Translations under genes and position numbers: made by a program
Source: Candidatus Heimdallarchaeota archaeon
GTDB taxonomy: Archaea > Asgardarchaeota > Heimdallarchaeia > Heimdallarchaeales > Heimdallarchaeaceae
Direction of reading: 5' to 3'
DNA length: 64,000 bases
Assembly: GCA_019057815.1 (NCBI GenBank)
Contig: JAHLWR010000006.1
Location: 124,001 to 188,000 of the forward strand
Notes under the pieces: generated by a model
What the model saw: the letters and a program-made list of their open reading frames with translations, nothing else
Database searches by the model: none
Told to the model about the DNA's origin: nothing
In this document: positions 1-8,967 of the stretch, in pieces
Layout: every line of letters begins with the position of its first letter
Position numbering within the stretch: position 1 is the first letter of the stretch

Positions 1-5
1 CAGAA

Positions 6-1277
6 CTAGCTAAATTGAAAGGCTTCATTAACCATAGTTTCTAAATTATCTGCTGATTTGATGATTTTTAATAAACCAGATTCTTGTAATTCATAGACAG
101 CTGGTCGAGGATATCCAAATTGCTCACTCATTGAAAGTGTGTATGCTCCACAGTTTAAAATTACAAGATAATCTCCTTCCTCAATTTTGAAATCAACTGA
201 TTCATTTGATAAAACGTCAACAGGAAGGCATAAAGGCCCACCTATGCGGCAATATTGTCCTTTTCCTTTATCTTGCATTGGAAGGACTCCATAATTGGTA
301 TACCGCATAGGAATTAGAGTGTTGGCACCAATGTCTGTAAATGCCCATTTTCTCCCCCAAGTTTTTTTTGTTCTCAACACTTTAGTTATAGCGATGAAGC
401 TGTCTCCAACAAAATAACGCCCAAGTTCAAAAATGATCAATTTATTGTCAATATTAGAAATTATATCAGTTATTTGGGATCCTAATTTCTCTAAACTAAA
501 CCCATTAGATTCTAATTCAGAGCGTGAAGTTAAACCTCCACCTAAATTGATTTCTTTAATTAGAATTCTGTGGTTTTGTTCTAGTTCTTTGATATAATCA
601 TCTAGAAATCTTAAAAGCTCTTCATAAAAACTGTGAGACGCAATATTGGTTCCAACATGGACATGAACTCCTAAAGGTTCTAAGAATGGGCTTTCGCTAG
701 CATATCTGTAAAGTTTTACAGCACGCGCAAAATCTATTCCCAGTTTACTGTTCTTTTTAATTAACATTCTTTTTTCTGTTTCTTTTCTTAAATTAGGGTG
801 TATTCTGACTGTAACGTGTTGAATTTTATCACTTTTTTCCGCTATTTTTTCTATCAGTTTTAATTCATTAATCGAATCAACATTTACTCTATCAATCCCT
901 AAATCAGATGATAATTGCAATTCTTCCTCAGTTTTAGCAGGTCCATTGAAGATAATATCTTTAGCGTTAAACCCGCATTTCTCAGCAAGTTTTAATTCAA
1001 ACATGGACATAACTTCAACACCCATACCAACATTTTTAGCTACTGATAGCACTCTACCAAGATAATTGGATTTTACTGCATAAGAAATCATTAAATTCGA
1101 TATATTCTTTGATAAAGACACTTTAAGATGATTATAATTATCTTCAAAATGTTCAGGTAAGAAAACAAAGAAAGGCGTTTTTATATTCTTAGTACTGCTC
1201 TCAATAGATGCTCCACTAGCATAAAGAACATTGTTTTTGTATGATAAATATGAATATTTCTTCACTAAATTTTTCAT
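6..1277 (-). CDS. Group IV PLP-dependent decarboxylase (diaminopimelate/ornithine/arginine decarboxylase family)
   Basis: Fold-type III PLP decarboxylase of 423 aa, the usual length for the LysA/ornithine decarboxylase family. Visible motifs: AVKSN with the PLP Schiff-base lysine at about K69 in the N-terminal barrel; HVHVGT near residue 205; the glycine-rich phosphate loop NLGGGL near 245; ELGRYFV, matching the EPGR-type loop; and the C-terminal dimer-interface motifs GPLCLPVD and CGAYTLSMS. These enzymes decarboxylate meso-diaminopimelate, ornithine or arginine, or carboxy-polyamines. The substrate cannot be read from the sequence. The divergent neighbour is the branched-polyamine synthase BpsA, so a role in making diamine precursors is plausible, but lysine biosynthesis remains possible. 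The stop codon lies at 6-8, so the gene is complete. A TATA-like stretch at 1306-1318 lies about 35 nt upstream of the ATG. Confidence 0.85.
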   Translation of the reverse strand: MKNLVKKYSYLSYKNNVLYASGASIESSTKNIKTPFFVFLPEHFEDNYNHLKVSLSKNISNLMISYAVKSNYLGRVLSVAKNVGMGVEVMSMFELKLAEKCGFNAKDIIFNGPAKTEEELQLSSDLGIDRVNVDSINELKLIEKIAEKSDKIQHVTVRIHPNLRKETEKRMLIKKNSKLGIDFARAVKLYRYASESPFLEPLGVHVHVGTNIASHSFYEELLRFLDDYIKELEQNHRILIKEINLGGGLTSRSELESNGFSLEKLGSQITDIISNIDNKLIIFELGRYFVGDSFIAITKVLRTKKTWGRKWAFTDIGANTLIPMRYTNYGVLPMQDKGKGQYCRIGGPLCLPVDVLSNESVDFKIEEGDYLVILNCGAYTLSMSEQFGYPRPAVYELQESGLLKIIKSADNLETMVNEAFQFS

Positions 1278-1457
1278 TACTTTCTACCTAAACAGACCTT
1301 ACTGAGTTTTTAATATATGACAATTGTGTTTATCTGCTTAATTAGTTTGTTTACTTCTAGTAATTTAGTTTAAAATAGCATAGAATTTTCCATTTAAGTT
1401 TTATCAGTTTATCGTTCTAGCCACTAGATTTTTGAATGAAATTTCTTTCAGTATATT
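1278..1457. promoter_or_regulatory. Divergent intergenic promoter region
   Basis: A 180-nt AT-rich spacer separates the leftward decarboxylase from rightward bpsA. Reading leftward, an AT-only element at 1306-1318 sits where a TATA box for the decarboxylase should be. Reading rightward, a TTTAAAATA-type element near 1370 and a TATATTA just before the bpsA ATG are weaker candidates. No ribosome binding site precedes either start, which suggests short leaders. Confidence 0.4.
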
Positions 1458-2621
1458 ATGGACAGACAACAAATTCAACTTCAACTGTCCGAAGTTCAAG
1501 ATAAAGTACTTTTAAGCGAGGGTGTACGAGGACTACTCAAATTTTTAGCTGTTATTGATCGCTTTCCAAATTCGGGAATACGAAGAATATCACGAGAAAC
1601 AGGTTTTCCAGTTCCTATTTGCGTCGCAATAAGAAATGAGTTCGTAAAGAAAGGTTGGTGTAAGAAAGGTAACGGAACTGTTGTGACTTCTGAAGGAAAA
1701 GATATTTTTCTATTTTTCAGCTCGCAGAATACAAGTTTTAGATGTGGAAACTGCGAAGAATATGGTGTGTTTTTCCCATTAAAGAACTATGAAAAAGAGT
1801 TAGAATTAATTAAGAAGTACACCCAATTAAGAGGACAACCAGATACAAAAATAGATCAGTCTTTCGCTACATCTCGAACTAGTCTATATAGAGCGCTCTA
1901 TATGATTCATAACTATGATCTGTTTTCAGGTGATTTTGCTTTAGTAGGTGATAGTGATTTAACAAGCATTGCAATCTCTCAATTTATCCCGAAATCTTCG
2001 AGAATAACGGTGTTTGATATTGACTCTAAACTTGAAAATATTATTAACACTGCAAACAAGGAACTTTCAAACAAGATTGAGTTTGTAAAACACGATTTGT
2101 ACCAACCTATACTAGAATCTTATCATGGAAAGTTTACGTGTATACATACAGATCCACCTTATACCAAGCAAGGATGTAAATTATTTATATCGAGAAGTGT
2201 AGATTTGATTAACAAAAAAACAGGTGGAGCAATATATTTGTCTTTTGGGAATAAACCACCAGTTGAAATGAAACAAATACAAGAAGATCTTCTAAAAATG
2301 GGTTGTGTAATAACTAATATTCTCCCTAATTTCAACAAATATATTGGTGCTCAAAAACTAGGCGGTGTTTCGACCTTTTATAGATTACAAGTTATTCCTT
2401 CAGCAATCCCTATCATAGATGGTAGATATGAAGGTATGCTTTACACAGGGGAAGTCAACCCCACTATTAGAAAATATAAATGTCAAAATTGCAATAGGAC
2501 AACAACTGTTGGAATTACAGAAGAGTTTTCAACAATTGAAGAGCTAAAAAATAAAGGGTGTCCCAAGTGTAAGATGAGCTCTTTTACAAAGATTAGCGAA
2601 AAAAAGAGGGAAGAATTTTAA
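1458..2621 (+). CDS. bpsA: Branched-chain polyamine synthase (N4-bis(aminopropyl)spermidine synthase, BpsA/DUF43 family)
   Basis: 387-aa member of the BpsA (former DUF43) family. It has an N-terminal winged-helix-like region (residues about 20-85), a CxxC pair near 96-99, then a Rossmann-type aminopropyltransferase core with GDSD at 164-167, matching the acidic active-site motif (GDDD in characterised enzymes), and DPPYT at 232-236. The family transfers aminopropyl groups from decarboxylated S-adenosylmethionine onto the internal nitrogen of spermidine to make branched polyamines. The C-terminus carries an extra putative zinc ribbon, CQNC at about 345 and CPKC at about 369. That makes the protein longer than the roughly 350-aa enzymes I know of. 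The divergent PLP decarboxylase could supply precursor. The metallo-hydrolase starts 26 nt downstream, probably on the same transcript. Confidence 0.85.
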   Translation: MDRQQIQLQLSEVQDKVLLSEGVRGLLKFLAVIDRFPNSGIRRISRETGFPVPICVAIRNEFVKKGWCKKGNGTVVTSEGKDIFLFFSSQNTSFRCGNCEEYGVFFPLKNYEKELELIKKYTQLRGQPDTKIDQSFATSRTSLYRALYMIHNYDLFSGDFALVGDSDLTSIAISQFIPKSSRITVFDIDSKLENIINTANKELSNKIEFVKHDLYQPILESYHGKFTCIHTDPPYTKQGCKLFISRSVDLINKKTGGAIYLSFGNKPPVEMKQIQEDLLKMGCVITNILPNFNKYIGAQKLGGVSTFYRLQVIPSAIPIIDGRYEGMLYTGEVNPTIRKYKCQNCNRTTTVGITEEFSTIEELKNKGCPKCKMSSFTKISEKKREEF

Positions 2622-2647
2622 AACCATTAGAAGCTATTATTGTTATA

Positions 2648-3325
2648 ATGAGGATATTTGAGACTATCCACCCAATAATGGGTGTGGGTAATTCTTATTT
2701 AATTTTACGTGAAGCTGAATGTGTTTTAATAGATACGGGATACTCCAGAAGTGCAAAAAAAATAATTAATGCAGTGAAATCATTTGCCTCTGATAGACCT
2801 CTTGCAACAATAATAGTAACCCATGCACATCTTGACCATATTAGAGGGTTGGAAACACTGAGTATCCTATTTGGAGCAGAAGTAGTTGTTCATAAAGATG
2901 AAGGCAATTTTATAATGAAATTAGAAAAATTTCCTCGCGCACAAGGATTTTTGTCAAATATTGTCACAAAATTAACTGAGTTAATGTCTCCCCCCCCATA
3001 TCCTATTGATCGTGTGGTAACAAATGGAGAAGTAATACATGGACTGAAAATTATACATGTCCCGGGGCACACCCCGGGTTCAATAGCTTTGCTGGACAGC
3101 GTGACTGGTGTATTGTTCTCGGGTGATGCAATTACAACTAATAATAAAGGCTCTAAGATCTTGCCACCCCACAGACTGTTTTGCATTGATATTAAAGAAG
3201 CTAGGAAATCTGCATTACGGTTAATAAATGACACTCAACCTAGTGCAATATTACCTGGACATGGAAAACCAATTTTGGATCCAGAGGAGCACATGTCGGC
3301 ATATAAAACTAAGTTTGGTGGATGA
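2648..3325 (+). CDS. Metallo-beta-lactamase fold hydrolase
   Basis: 225-aa MBL-fold protein. The metal-binding signature THAHLDH gives H59, H61, D63 and H64. It is followed by HVPGHTPGS (third histidine), FSGDAI (bridging aspartate) and LPGHGKP (last histidine), so the full binuclear site is present. The family includes glyoxalase II-type thioesterases, lactonases and nucleases. This compact single-domain form resembles the glyoxalase II-like branch, and the substrate cannot be predicted. It follows bpsA closely and its 3' end abuts the next membrane-protein gene, so the genes from 1458 to 6134 may form one operon. Confidence 0.85.
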   Translation: MRIFETIHPIMGVGNSYLILREAECVLIDTGYSRSAKKIINAVKSFASDRPLATIIVTHAHLDHIRGLETLSILFGAEVVVHKDEGNFIMKLEKFPRAQGFLSNIVTKLTELMSPPPYPIDRVVTNGEVIHGLKIIHVPGHTPGSIALLDSVTGVLFSGDAITTNNKGSKILPPHRLFCIDIKEARKSALRLINDTQPSAILPGHGKPILDPEEHMSAYKTKFGG

Positions 3326-3329
3326 TTTC

Positions 3330-4976
3330 GTGACCAAAAAATCATTCGTAACATTCCTGATTCTAAGTGAGATTATCGCACTATTTCTAATCCTGTTTTT
3401 TAATATTGGAATGTTTGGTTTTGATGCTTACATCCATCTCCAATACTGCAGCGCGATTTTAGAGAACAAACATATTTTACAACTAAGTATAGCAAAGAGT
3501 TATTATGACTTCGTAGGCTTCCATATCTTTATTTCTGCTATCGCTTCTTTAACAAGTATCCCTGTATCTGCAATTTATAAATTTGCGAGCGTAATCGTGC
3601 CTATATTGGTTTTTAATCTAACAATAATCGCATTTATTCGTCATGTTGAAAAGAAAAGGAAAGGTTACATTTCAAATGGTATTAATTTACAATACTTGTC
3701 ACTTGTTCTCTTGTTTCCTTCTTTGATAGGAATCCAGATGTTTTTTGGTCGACCAAACTCTCTTGGTATCGCATTTTTTAGTCTTTGTCTCTATCTTTAT
3801 CTGTGTAAAACAAAAAGTTTCAAATCTCAATTATTGGCAGGATTGTTAGTTATTGTCACTGTAAAAATTCATCATTTATCTGCTATATTCTTACTACCTG
3901 TTATATTCTTTACAAGTATATTTTTAGCAAGTAATTACAAAACTATATTGTCTTTAATCTACACTTTTCCAGCGGTTATAGTCGTAAATACAATTCTTGA
4001 TTCAAGAGAGTTTAATATTGTTAACTTTTACTTATCAAAAAATGAAAATTATGTCATTTTTTATGATATTTTTATCTCAAATCTTGCTGTTTTTCTAATT
4101 GTATGGTTAGCATTAACTTTGTTAGGATATATCGTCCGTTCAAAATATCAAGAAAAGGTTGTTAACTTCTTTGCACAACGTAAATTGAGTAGAAAATTAT
4201 TTATTTTATTTATCGGAAGTATAACAATATTAGAAGTTGTGGGGTTGTATCTTTACACAACTCAACTTTCATCGTGGTATATCAGTGTTGAATTAACAAT
4301 CTTATTTATTTTAAGTGGAATAGCTTTGTTACCCTCAAATAATGTCAGGAATTCTCTTTTTACTTTAGGGTTCATCTTTTATGGTTTAACCGTTGTGTTC
4401 TCTCTTGTTTTCAGTTCTACACAGCACGAGCTTTCATGGATTGCTCCAAGAACTTTTATTTTCGCGATTATTTTCTTTAGTATTTTATCATATGTATCTA
4501 TTTCAGACTTTCTTATCTTTTTGAAGAAAAAATGGGTGGTATTATTTATACCAATTCTTCTTTTCAATGTGTATGTAAGTTTTTCTTATATTGGTAGTCA
4601 TTACATTCCAGAATATAATCTGAATAATAGTTACGAGAATTTAACTTTCGCTTACTGGATTGAAGCAAACACTAACACTTCTACTTTTACAGCTAGCATC
4701 CCTTTTTCTATAGCGAAATTTATTGATGGTGTTGATATTTATAGACTGCAAGTGTTGCTAGATATACATTCCACTATCTCGCAGAATACTATTAGGTTAA
4801 CATCTTCGTATCTAACGTATATTACAATTGGAGCAACAATGGATCAATGGTTGGGCTCACCTTTACGTCTTTCTTCAGAAAATATAACCTATTACATAAA
4901 TACATTATATTATAATCAACCAACTTTTCACTGTATACTTAGCAATGGGAAAAACTGTCTCATGTACAATTGGTGA
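3330..4976 (+). CDS. Polytopic membrane protein, GT-C glycosyltransferase-like
   Basis: About 548 aa if translation starts at GTG 3330, five bases after the preceding stop codon. A GGTG at 3317-3320 gives a plausible Shine-Dalgarno site. The frame is open further upstream to 3228, but that extension overlaps the MBL gene and lacks hydrophobic character. I see about ten to twelve hydrophobic segments. After the first one comes a loop containing FGFDAYIHLQY, an acidic-plus-histidine pattern like the first external loop of GT-C enzymes such as AglB or PMT-type mannosyltransferases. A soluble extracytoplasmic tail of about 120 residues follows the last helix. The GT4 gene starts six bases downstream, so a role in surface glycan or lipid-linked sugar synthesis is likely. 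Exact family not recognised. Confidence 0.7.
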   Translation: MTKKSFVTFLILSEIIALFLILFFNIGMFGFDAYIHLQYCSAILENKHILQLSIAKSYYDFVGFHIFISAIASLTSIPVSAIYKFASVIVPILVFNLTIIAFIRHVEKKRKGYISNGINLQYLSLVLLFPSLIGIQMFFGRPNSLGIAFFSLCLYLYLCKTKSFKSQLLAGLLVIVTVKIHHLSAIFLLPVIFFTSIFLASNYKTILSLIYTFPAVIVVNTILDSREFNIVNFYLSKNENYVIFYDIFISNLAVFLIVWLALTLLGYIVRSKYQEKVVNFFAQRKLSRKLFILFIGSITILEVVGLYLYTTQLSSWYISVELTILFILSGIALLPSNNVRNSLFTLGFIFYGLTVVFSLVFSSTQHELSWIAPRTFIFAIIFFSILSYVSISDFLIFLKKKWVVLFIPILLFNVYVSFSYIGSHYIPEYNLNNSYENLTFAYWIEANTNTSTFTASIPFSIAKFIDGVDIYRLQVLLDIHSTISQNTIRLTSSYLTYITIGATMDQWLGSPLRLSSENITYYINTLYYNQPTFHCILSNGKNCLMYNW

Positions 4977-4982
4977 TTACTT

Positions 4983-6134
4983 ATGACCCCCTTACGTATC
5001 GTTCAAGTGACACCTTTTTTTGGTTACAGACAATATGGTGGAACAGAGCGCTTTGTTATGAATTTGTCTGAAGAACTAGCTGATAGAGGACATCACATCG
5101 ATGTTTTTTCCACAAAACATTCAACAGAAATCCCTTATCAAGAATATTATAAGAACTTAACAATTCATAGGTTTTATAGCCCAGTAAATTTTTTTGGTAT
5201 AAATCCTGCTTGTATAATGTTACATAAATTATTGAAAGTTAAAGAAATTGATGTTTTTCATGTACATTCTTATATCTATTTTACAAGCATTCAAGCTGCA
5301 TTAGCGAAACTATTCAGGAGAATTCCTATTCTTTTGCATATTCATGGTGGGATTGGACGTCCACCCTATAAGACGAGCATGTTGCGTCATTTTGCCAAGC
5401 TATTTTATGATCAGACTTTTGGTAGTTTTGTATTACATCAATCAGATCTTATTGCCTCAGTAAGTGCTTGTGATGCTGAAATATTGAAAATTTCCGCTCC
5501 TAAGAAAAATGCTAGTATTTTTATTATTAATAATGCTATTAATGTAGAAAATTTTCCTGAAGTAACTCCAAGAGTGCAAGATAATTTTGTTGTAACATAT
5601 ATAGGAGATCTTGAACCTTGGAAGGGCGTTGTATATTATGCCCGAGTGATTAAAGAAGTATTGAAGAATAACAAGAAAGTAGTTTTTTGGTTTATTGGAA
5701 GCGGTTCTCTGTCCTCATCACTTCAAGATTTCTTCAAAGGTCAACAAAGGGTAAAATTCTTTGGCACTGTTAACCACAAAACAATACCTTCATTATTATC
5801 AAAGACTAATTTACTTGTTCACCCCAGTTACTGGGAAGGTTCTCCAACAACAATTATTGAAGCAATGACTATGGGTATCCCTATAATTGGGTCAAAAGTT
5901 GGAGATATTCCACGTCTTCTTAGATATGGCAAAGCTGGAACTTTATTTGTTGCAGGCAATGAAACCCAACTAAGAGAAAAAATAGAGGATGCGCTTACAA
6001 ATTATGACGAAATGATCTCTACTGCTCAAAAATATCGAAGAGGGTTTAGAGAGGACTTTTCACTCAAAGTTGTTACTGACAAAATCGAAAAATTATATTA
6101 TACACTTAGCACCAAAGAGAACTTAAAACGTTAA
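4983..6134 (+). CDS. Glycosyltransferase family 4 (GT-B fold)
   Basis: 383-aa GT4 enzyme. The N-terminal half has GGTERFVMNLSEELADRGH, the acceptor-side glycine loop and helix, then HVHSY and a LHIHGG strand. The C-terminal nucleotide-sugar domain begins with YIGDLEPWKGV near residue 206 and contains HPSYWEGSPTTIIEAM with the family E-x7-E signature, ending in GIPIIGSKVGDIP. It should transfer a sugar from an NDP-sugar on the cytosolic face of the membrane. The ATG at 4983 has a GGTGAT Shine-Dalgarno at 4972-4977 with 5-nt spacing, one of the best in the window. It is probably co-transcribed with the GT-C-like gene, and the pair suggests N-glycan or glycolipid assembly. Confidence 0.88.
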   Translation: MTPLRIVQVTPFFGYRQYGGTERFVMNLSEELADRGHHIDVFSTKHSTEIPYQEYYKNLTIHRFYSPVNFFGINPACIMLHKLLKVKEIDVFHVHSYIYFTSIQAALAKLFRRIPILLHIHGGIGRPPYKTSMLRHFAKLFYDQTFGSFVLHQSDLIASVSACDAEILKISAPKKNASIFIINNAINVENFPEVTPRVQDNFVVTYIGDLEPWKGVVYYARVIKEVLKNNKKVVFWFIGSGSLSSSLQDFFKGQQRVKFFGTVNHKTIPSLLSKTNLLVHPSYWEGSPTTIIEAMTMGIPIIGSKVGDIPRLLRYGKAGTLFVAGNETQLREKIEDALTNYDEMISTAQKYRRGFREDFSLKVVTDKIEKLYYTLSTKENLKR

Positions 6135-6170
6135 ACAGAGCAAATTAATAGACATTGGACTCCAACAGAT

Positions 6171-6179
6171 TTTTAAATA
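6171..6179 (+). promoter_or_regulatory. TATA element upstream of the metG region
   Basis: TTTTAAATA lies about 29 nt upstream of a GTG at 6205, the spacing expected for a nearly leaderless archaeal transcript. It may drive the weak small frame at 6205-6432, a long leader for metG, or a non-coding RNA. A second AT-rich element at about 6438-6446 sits closer to metG. Confidence 0.4.
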
Positions 6180-6204
6180 ATCATATATCAAATCTATCTG
6201 GAGT

Positions 6205-6432
6205 GTGATTAAGTGGTCTTATCGAGGGCTTGCGAAATGCTCGTACAATAGCAAATTTGACTTATCTAATCAAGCTATTGAAGATCACAACATTCGTAAA
6301 TATTTGCAATGCTTTTTTATTTCATATGATACTATTAGATTATGTTCTTCAACCAAAATGTTGAGATATCTAAAATTTTTTAGACATGTTCAAAATAGTG
6401 CCAAATCAGTGTTGTCTAACGGAAAAAAATAG
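6205..6432 (+). CDS. Possible small protein, no recognised family
   Basis: 75-codon frame from GTG 6205, in the 341-nt gap between the GT4 gene and metG. The product is basic and rich in serine, lysine and phenylalanine, without a signal peptide, a clear domain or repeats. In its favour are the TATA element 29 nt upstream and the fact that it fills most of the gap. Against it are the lack of a Shine-Dalgarno, unremarkable composition and no recognisable homologue. The same stretch could be an untranslated leader. I see no tRNA-like or other convincing RNA fold in the gap. Confidence 0.25.
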   Translation: MIKWSYRGLAKCSYNSKFDLSNQAIEDHNIRKYLQCFFISYDTIRLCSSTKMLRYLKFFRHVQNSAKSVLSNGKK

Positions 6433-6475
6433 TGTTCAAATAAAAAAGTAAGAATCTATAGCGAGGTAATGAAAA

Positions 6476-8194
6476 GTGAGTGAAAGATGGGTAATAACAG
6501 CTGCATGGCCATATGTAAACACAGTACCACATCTAGGTACTATGTTACAATTGTTGAGCGGAGATGTGGTTACTAGATACCACAAATTAAGAAAACATGA
6601 AGTATTGTATGTGAGTGGTAGTGATATACATGGTACTCCTATTGTAGTGGCAGCTGAAGCTGAAGGAATAACCCCAAAGGAACTAGCATTAAAATATCAT
6701 AAAATAATTTTACAATTATTAAAAGACTGGAATATCGAGTTTGATAGATATACAACTACTGGTAATGAAACACACATCACTTTTGTACAAGAATTTCATA
6801 AAAAAATACATGAAAACGGGTATTTTGATCTAAGAGAAACTGAGCAATATTTTTGTGAATACTGTAAAAAATTCCTTCCAGATCGTTTTGTTGAAGGCAC
6901 TTGCCCAACATGTGGTGAAGAAGGAGCAAGAGGAGATCAATGCACCAATCATGAATGTGGAGTAGTACTTAAACCAGTTGACTTAATTAATCCATACTGC
7001 TCAACATGTAATAATACTCCAATTCTAAAAAAAACAGAACATTGGTATTTTGACTTACCCGCATTTTCAGAAGAACTCAGAAAATTTATTGAAGAGAATC
7101 CTCATATCCCCTCTTTTGCAAAAAAGAAAGTTTTGAGCATGATTGATAAAGGGTTAAAAGAACGACCTATTTCAAGAGATATGCAATGGGGGATACCAAT
7201 TGCGCCTATCTTTGGTGAGGAATTCAAGAAAAAAGTCATATATGTTTGGTTTGAAAATGTTTTAGGATATCTTAGCACAGTCAAGTTAATAGCCAAGGAA
7301 CAAGGAAAAACCGATTTATTTGAAAATTTCTGGTTAAATAAGAACACCAAAACCGTTTTCTGTATTGGAAAGGATAATATAATTTTTCATGCATTATTAT
7401 TCCCTGCAATGTTGATGGCGACAAAAGATTCGTATCCACTGCCACATGCAGTAGCAACAACGAATTTCCTAATGTTTAAAGAAGGTCCATTTTCGAAGTC
7501 AAAAGGAATCGGGATATGGGGAGATGAAGCCATTGAAATTGAAAAAGCTGATTATTGGCGTTATTATCTTATTTCGACTAGACCAGAGATGAAAGATACA
7601 TATTTTGATTGGAGAGAATTTGGTAATGCTATTAATGTTGATTTGAATGATGTTATTGGTAATTTTATTCATCGAACAGTTACATTCATCTCTCAACACT
7701 TTGACGGAAAGATTCCTGAAAGAGGAAAGTTAGGAGATGAAGAAGAAAAATTACTTTCAGAAATTGAGAAAAGTGTTCAAGACTATAAGAATGCAATGGA
7801 TTCTTTCAAACTAAAGGAGGCAGCTAACGCAACCCTAGTTTTAGCAAGAAAAGGCAATTTGTATCTCTCAACTACACAACCTTGGCATTTAATAAAAAAA
7901 GATAAAGCGAAAGCTGGGCAAGTGTTGAATATATCTGCAAAAATCGCTGAGACTGTTTCATTGCTTTTATGGCCCATTGTTCCAAGTGCAAGTGAAAAAC
8001 TGTGGGAAGTTATTGGATTTAAGGGTATACCACCAGACACAGGGATTGATTATCTAGATATAAATTTAACTAATGATGGTCAAGAAGTAAAAAAAAGCCA
8101 ACCTATATTTGGAAAAGTAAAAGTAAAAGAAGTGGAAGAAAAATTAACAAAACTAAAGGAAGAAGCAAAAAGGAGAAATGAAAATGGAAGATAA
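6476..8194 (+). CDS. metG: Methionyl-tRNA synthetase, catalytic subunit
   Basis: 572-aa class I aminoacyl-tRNA synthetase that charges tRNA-Met. The HIGH-type signature is PHLG at residues 18-21 after AAWPYVNT. The connective peptide carries a two-knuckle zinc domain (CEYC, CPTCG, CTNHEC, CSTC, about residues 128-180), typical of archaeal and eukaryotic-type MetRS. The KMSKS loop is FSKSKG near residue 339. The anticodon-binding helical domain occupies about 400-545. The C-terminal tRNA-binding domain is absent and encoded by the next, overlapping gene, an arrangement known in archaea. Start is GTG 6476, with GAGGT about 10 nt upstream; the ATG just before it is out of frame and hits a stop at once. 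Confidence 0.95.
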   Translation: MSERWVITAAWPYVNTVPHLGTMLQLLSGDVVTRYHKLRKHEVLYVSGSDIHGTPIVVAAEAEGITPKELALKYHKIILQLLKDWNIEFDRYTTTGNETHITFVQEFHKKIHENGYFDLRETEQYFCEYCKKFLPDRFVEGTCPTCGEEGARGDQCTNHECGVVLKPVDLINPYCSTCNNTPILKKTEHWYFDLPAFSEELRKFIEENPHIPSFAKKKVLSMIDKGLKERPISRDMQWGIPIAPIFGEEFKKKVIYVWFENVLGYLSTVKLIAKEQGKTDLFENFWLNKNTKTVFCIGKDNIIFHALLFPAMLMATKDSYPLPHAVATTNFLMFKEGPFSKSKGIGIWGDEAIEIEKADYWRYYLISTRPEMKDTYFDWREFGNAINVDLNDVIGNFIHRTVTFISQHFDGKIPERGKLGDEEEKLLSEIEKSVQDYKNAMDSFKLKEAANATLVLARKGNLYLSTTQPWHLIKKDKAKAGQVLNISAKIAETVSLLLWPIVPSASEKLWEVIGFKGIPPDTGIDYLDINLTNDGQEVKKSQPIFGKVKVKEVEEKLTKLKEEAKRRNENGR

Positions 8195-8534
8195 AAGAAA
8201 GGTAAAACAAGAAAGGATAAGTTTCACTGAATTTCAAAAGATGAAATTAAAAGTTGCCACAATTAAACATGCTGAAGAAATAGAAAAGAGTAGGAATTTG
8301 ATTAAACTAATAGTAGATCTTGGAATTGAAGAAAGACAAATACTAGCAGGAATCAAACAATATTACAAAGCTAAAGATCTAATAGGAAGACAGATCGTTG
8401 TTATTGTAAACCTAGAACCTGCAACATTAATGGGAGAAAAATCTGATGGTATGCTAATGGCTGCGGATATTGATGGAGAGCCCATACTACTTCAACCAGA
8501 GAGAGAAGTTCCACCTGGTACACCAATCAAGTAG
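8184..8534 (+). CDS. Methionyl-tRNA synthetase C-terminal (beta) subunit, EMAPII/Arc1p-like tRNA-binding OB fold
   Basis: About 116 aa. The OB-fold tRNA-binding domain is recognisable from KVATIKHAEEIEKSRNLIKL, the ILAGIKQYY strand, IVVIVNLEPATLMG, and the hallmark SDGMLMAAD near the end. The domain raises tRNA affinity of MetRS and dimerises it; many archaea encode it separately. The gene overlaps the end of metG. Two in-frame ATGs exist: AGGAG at 8171-8175 is only 2 nt from the ATG at 8178 but 8 nt from the ATG at 8184, so I prefer 8184. Translational coupling with metG fits a fixed subunit ratio. Confidence 0.92.
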   Translation: MEDKRKVKQERISFTEFQKMKLKVATIKHAEEIEKSRNLIKLIVDLGIEERQILAGIKQYYKAKDLIGRQIVVIVNLEPATLMGEKSDGMLMAADIDGEPILLQPEREVPPGTPIK

Positions 8535-8563
8535 AATGCAATTAGCCGTTATTATATCTTAAC

Positions 8564-8596
8564 ATTTTTTCTCCTTCTCTCCTTACTTCTTTCTCT
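8564..8596 (+). terminator. Pyrimidine-rich terminator-like tract after the metG pair
   Basis: Thirty nt after the beta-subunit stop there is a run of six T followed by a C/T-only tract extending to about 8596. Archaeal intrinsic termination uses T-rich tracts without a required hairpin, and this is the only such tract before the next gene on this strand. Confidence 0.4.
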
Positions 8597-8773
8597 GAAA
8601 ATGTATTCCTTTGTTTATCACTCCATTTTCAATTTAAAACGAGTAAAATGGTATTTTCGTTGGTTTTGCAAACCCAAAGACTACACCTGGATGATAGCTG
8701 AAGTAAGTTTGATATGTTCGCAGAGTATTACATTAGCTCATAATTAGTCACACAAGAAATAATTAGGTGATAA

Positions 8774-8932
8774 ATGATGAAACTAGTAACAGTTCATCTT
8801 CCAAGTGAATTCCTCCATGACCTTGATGAATTAGTAAGACAAAAAAGATATCCTAATAGAAGCGAATGTATTCGTGTAGCGATTAGAGACTTGCTTAAAG
8901 AAGAAGCATGGACAAAAAGGGCCGCAATCTAA
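8774..8932 (+). CDS. Small ribbon-helix-helix (CopG/MetJ-Arc type) DNA-binding protein
   Basis: 52-aa protein from tandem ATGs at 8774/8777. The N-terminal strand MKLVTVHLPSEFL reads as the DNA-contacting beta ribbon. It is followed by helix 1 (LDELVRQK), the turn RYPNRSE, and helix 2 (CIRVAIRDLLKEEAW). This is a textbook ribbon-helix-helix, which binds DNA as a dimer of dimers. GGTGATAA immediately upstream gives a Shine-Dalgarno. Small orphan RHH proteins of this form are widespread in archaea and their targets are mostly unknown. It is monocistronic here, convergent with the PHP gene. No partner toxin is present, so I do not call it an antitoxin. Confidence 0.85.
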   Translation: MMKLVTVHLPSEFLHDLDELVRQKRYPNRSECIRVAIRDLLKEEAWTKRAAI

Positions 8933-8967
8933 TCATAAATAAGGGCTAGTAGTGCACGTACTTTCTA

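Noticed and set aside
6205-6432. A structured RNA in the metG upstream gap
   Set aside because: Tried to pair CGAGGGC with TGCTCG near 6222-6244; mismatches break the stem and no tRNA or riboswitch pattern emerges.
8690-8720. Possible C/D-box-like sRNA near the pattern GATGATAGCTGAAG
   Set aside because: C box does not match RUGAUGA and no paired C'/D' boxes or spacing; also overlaps the RHH promoter region.
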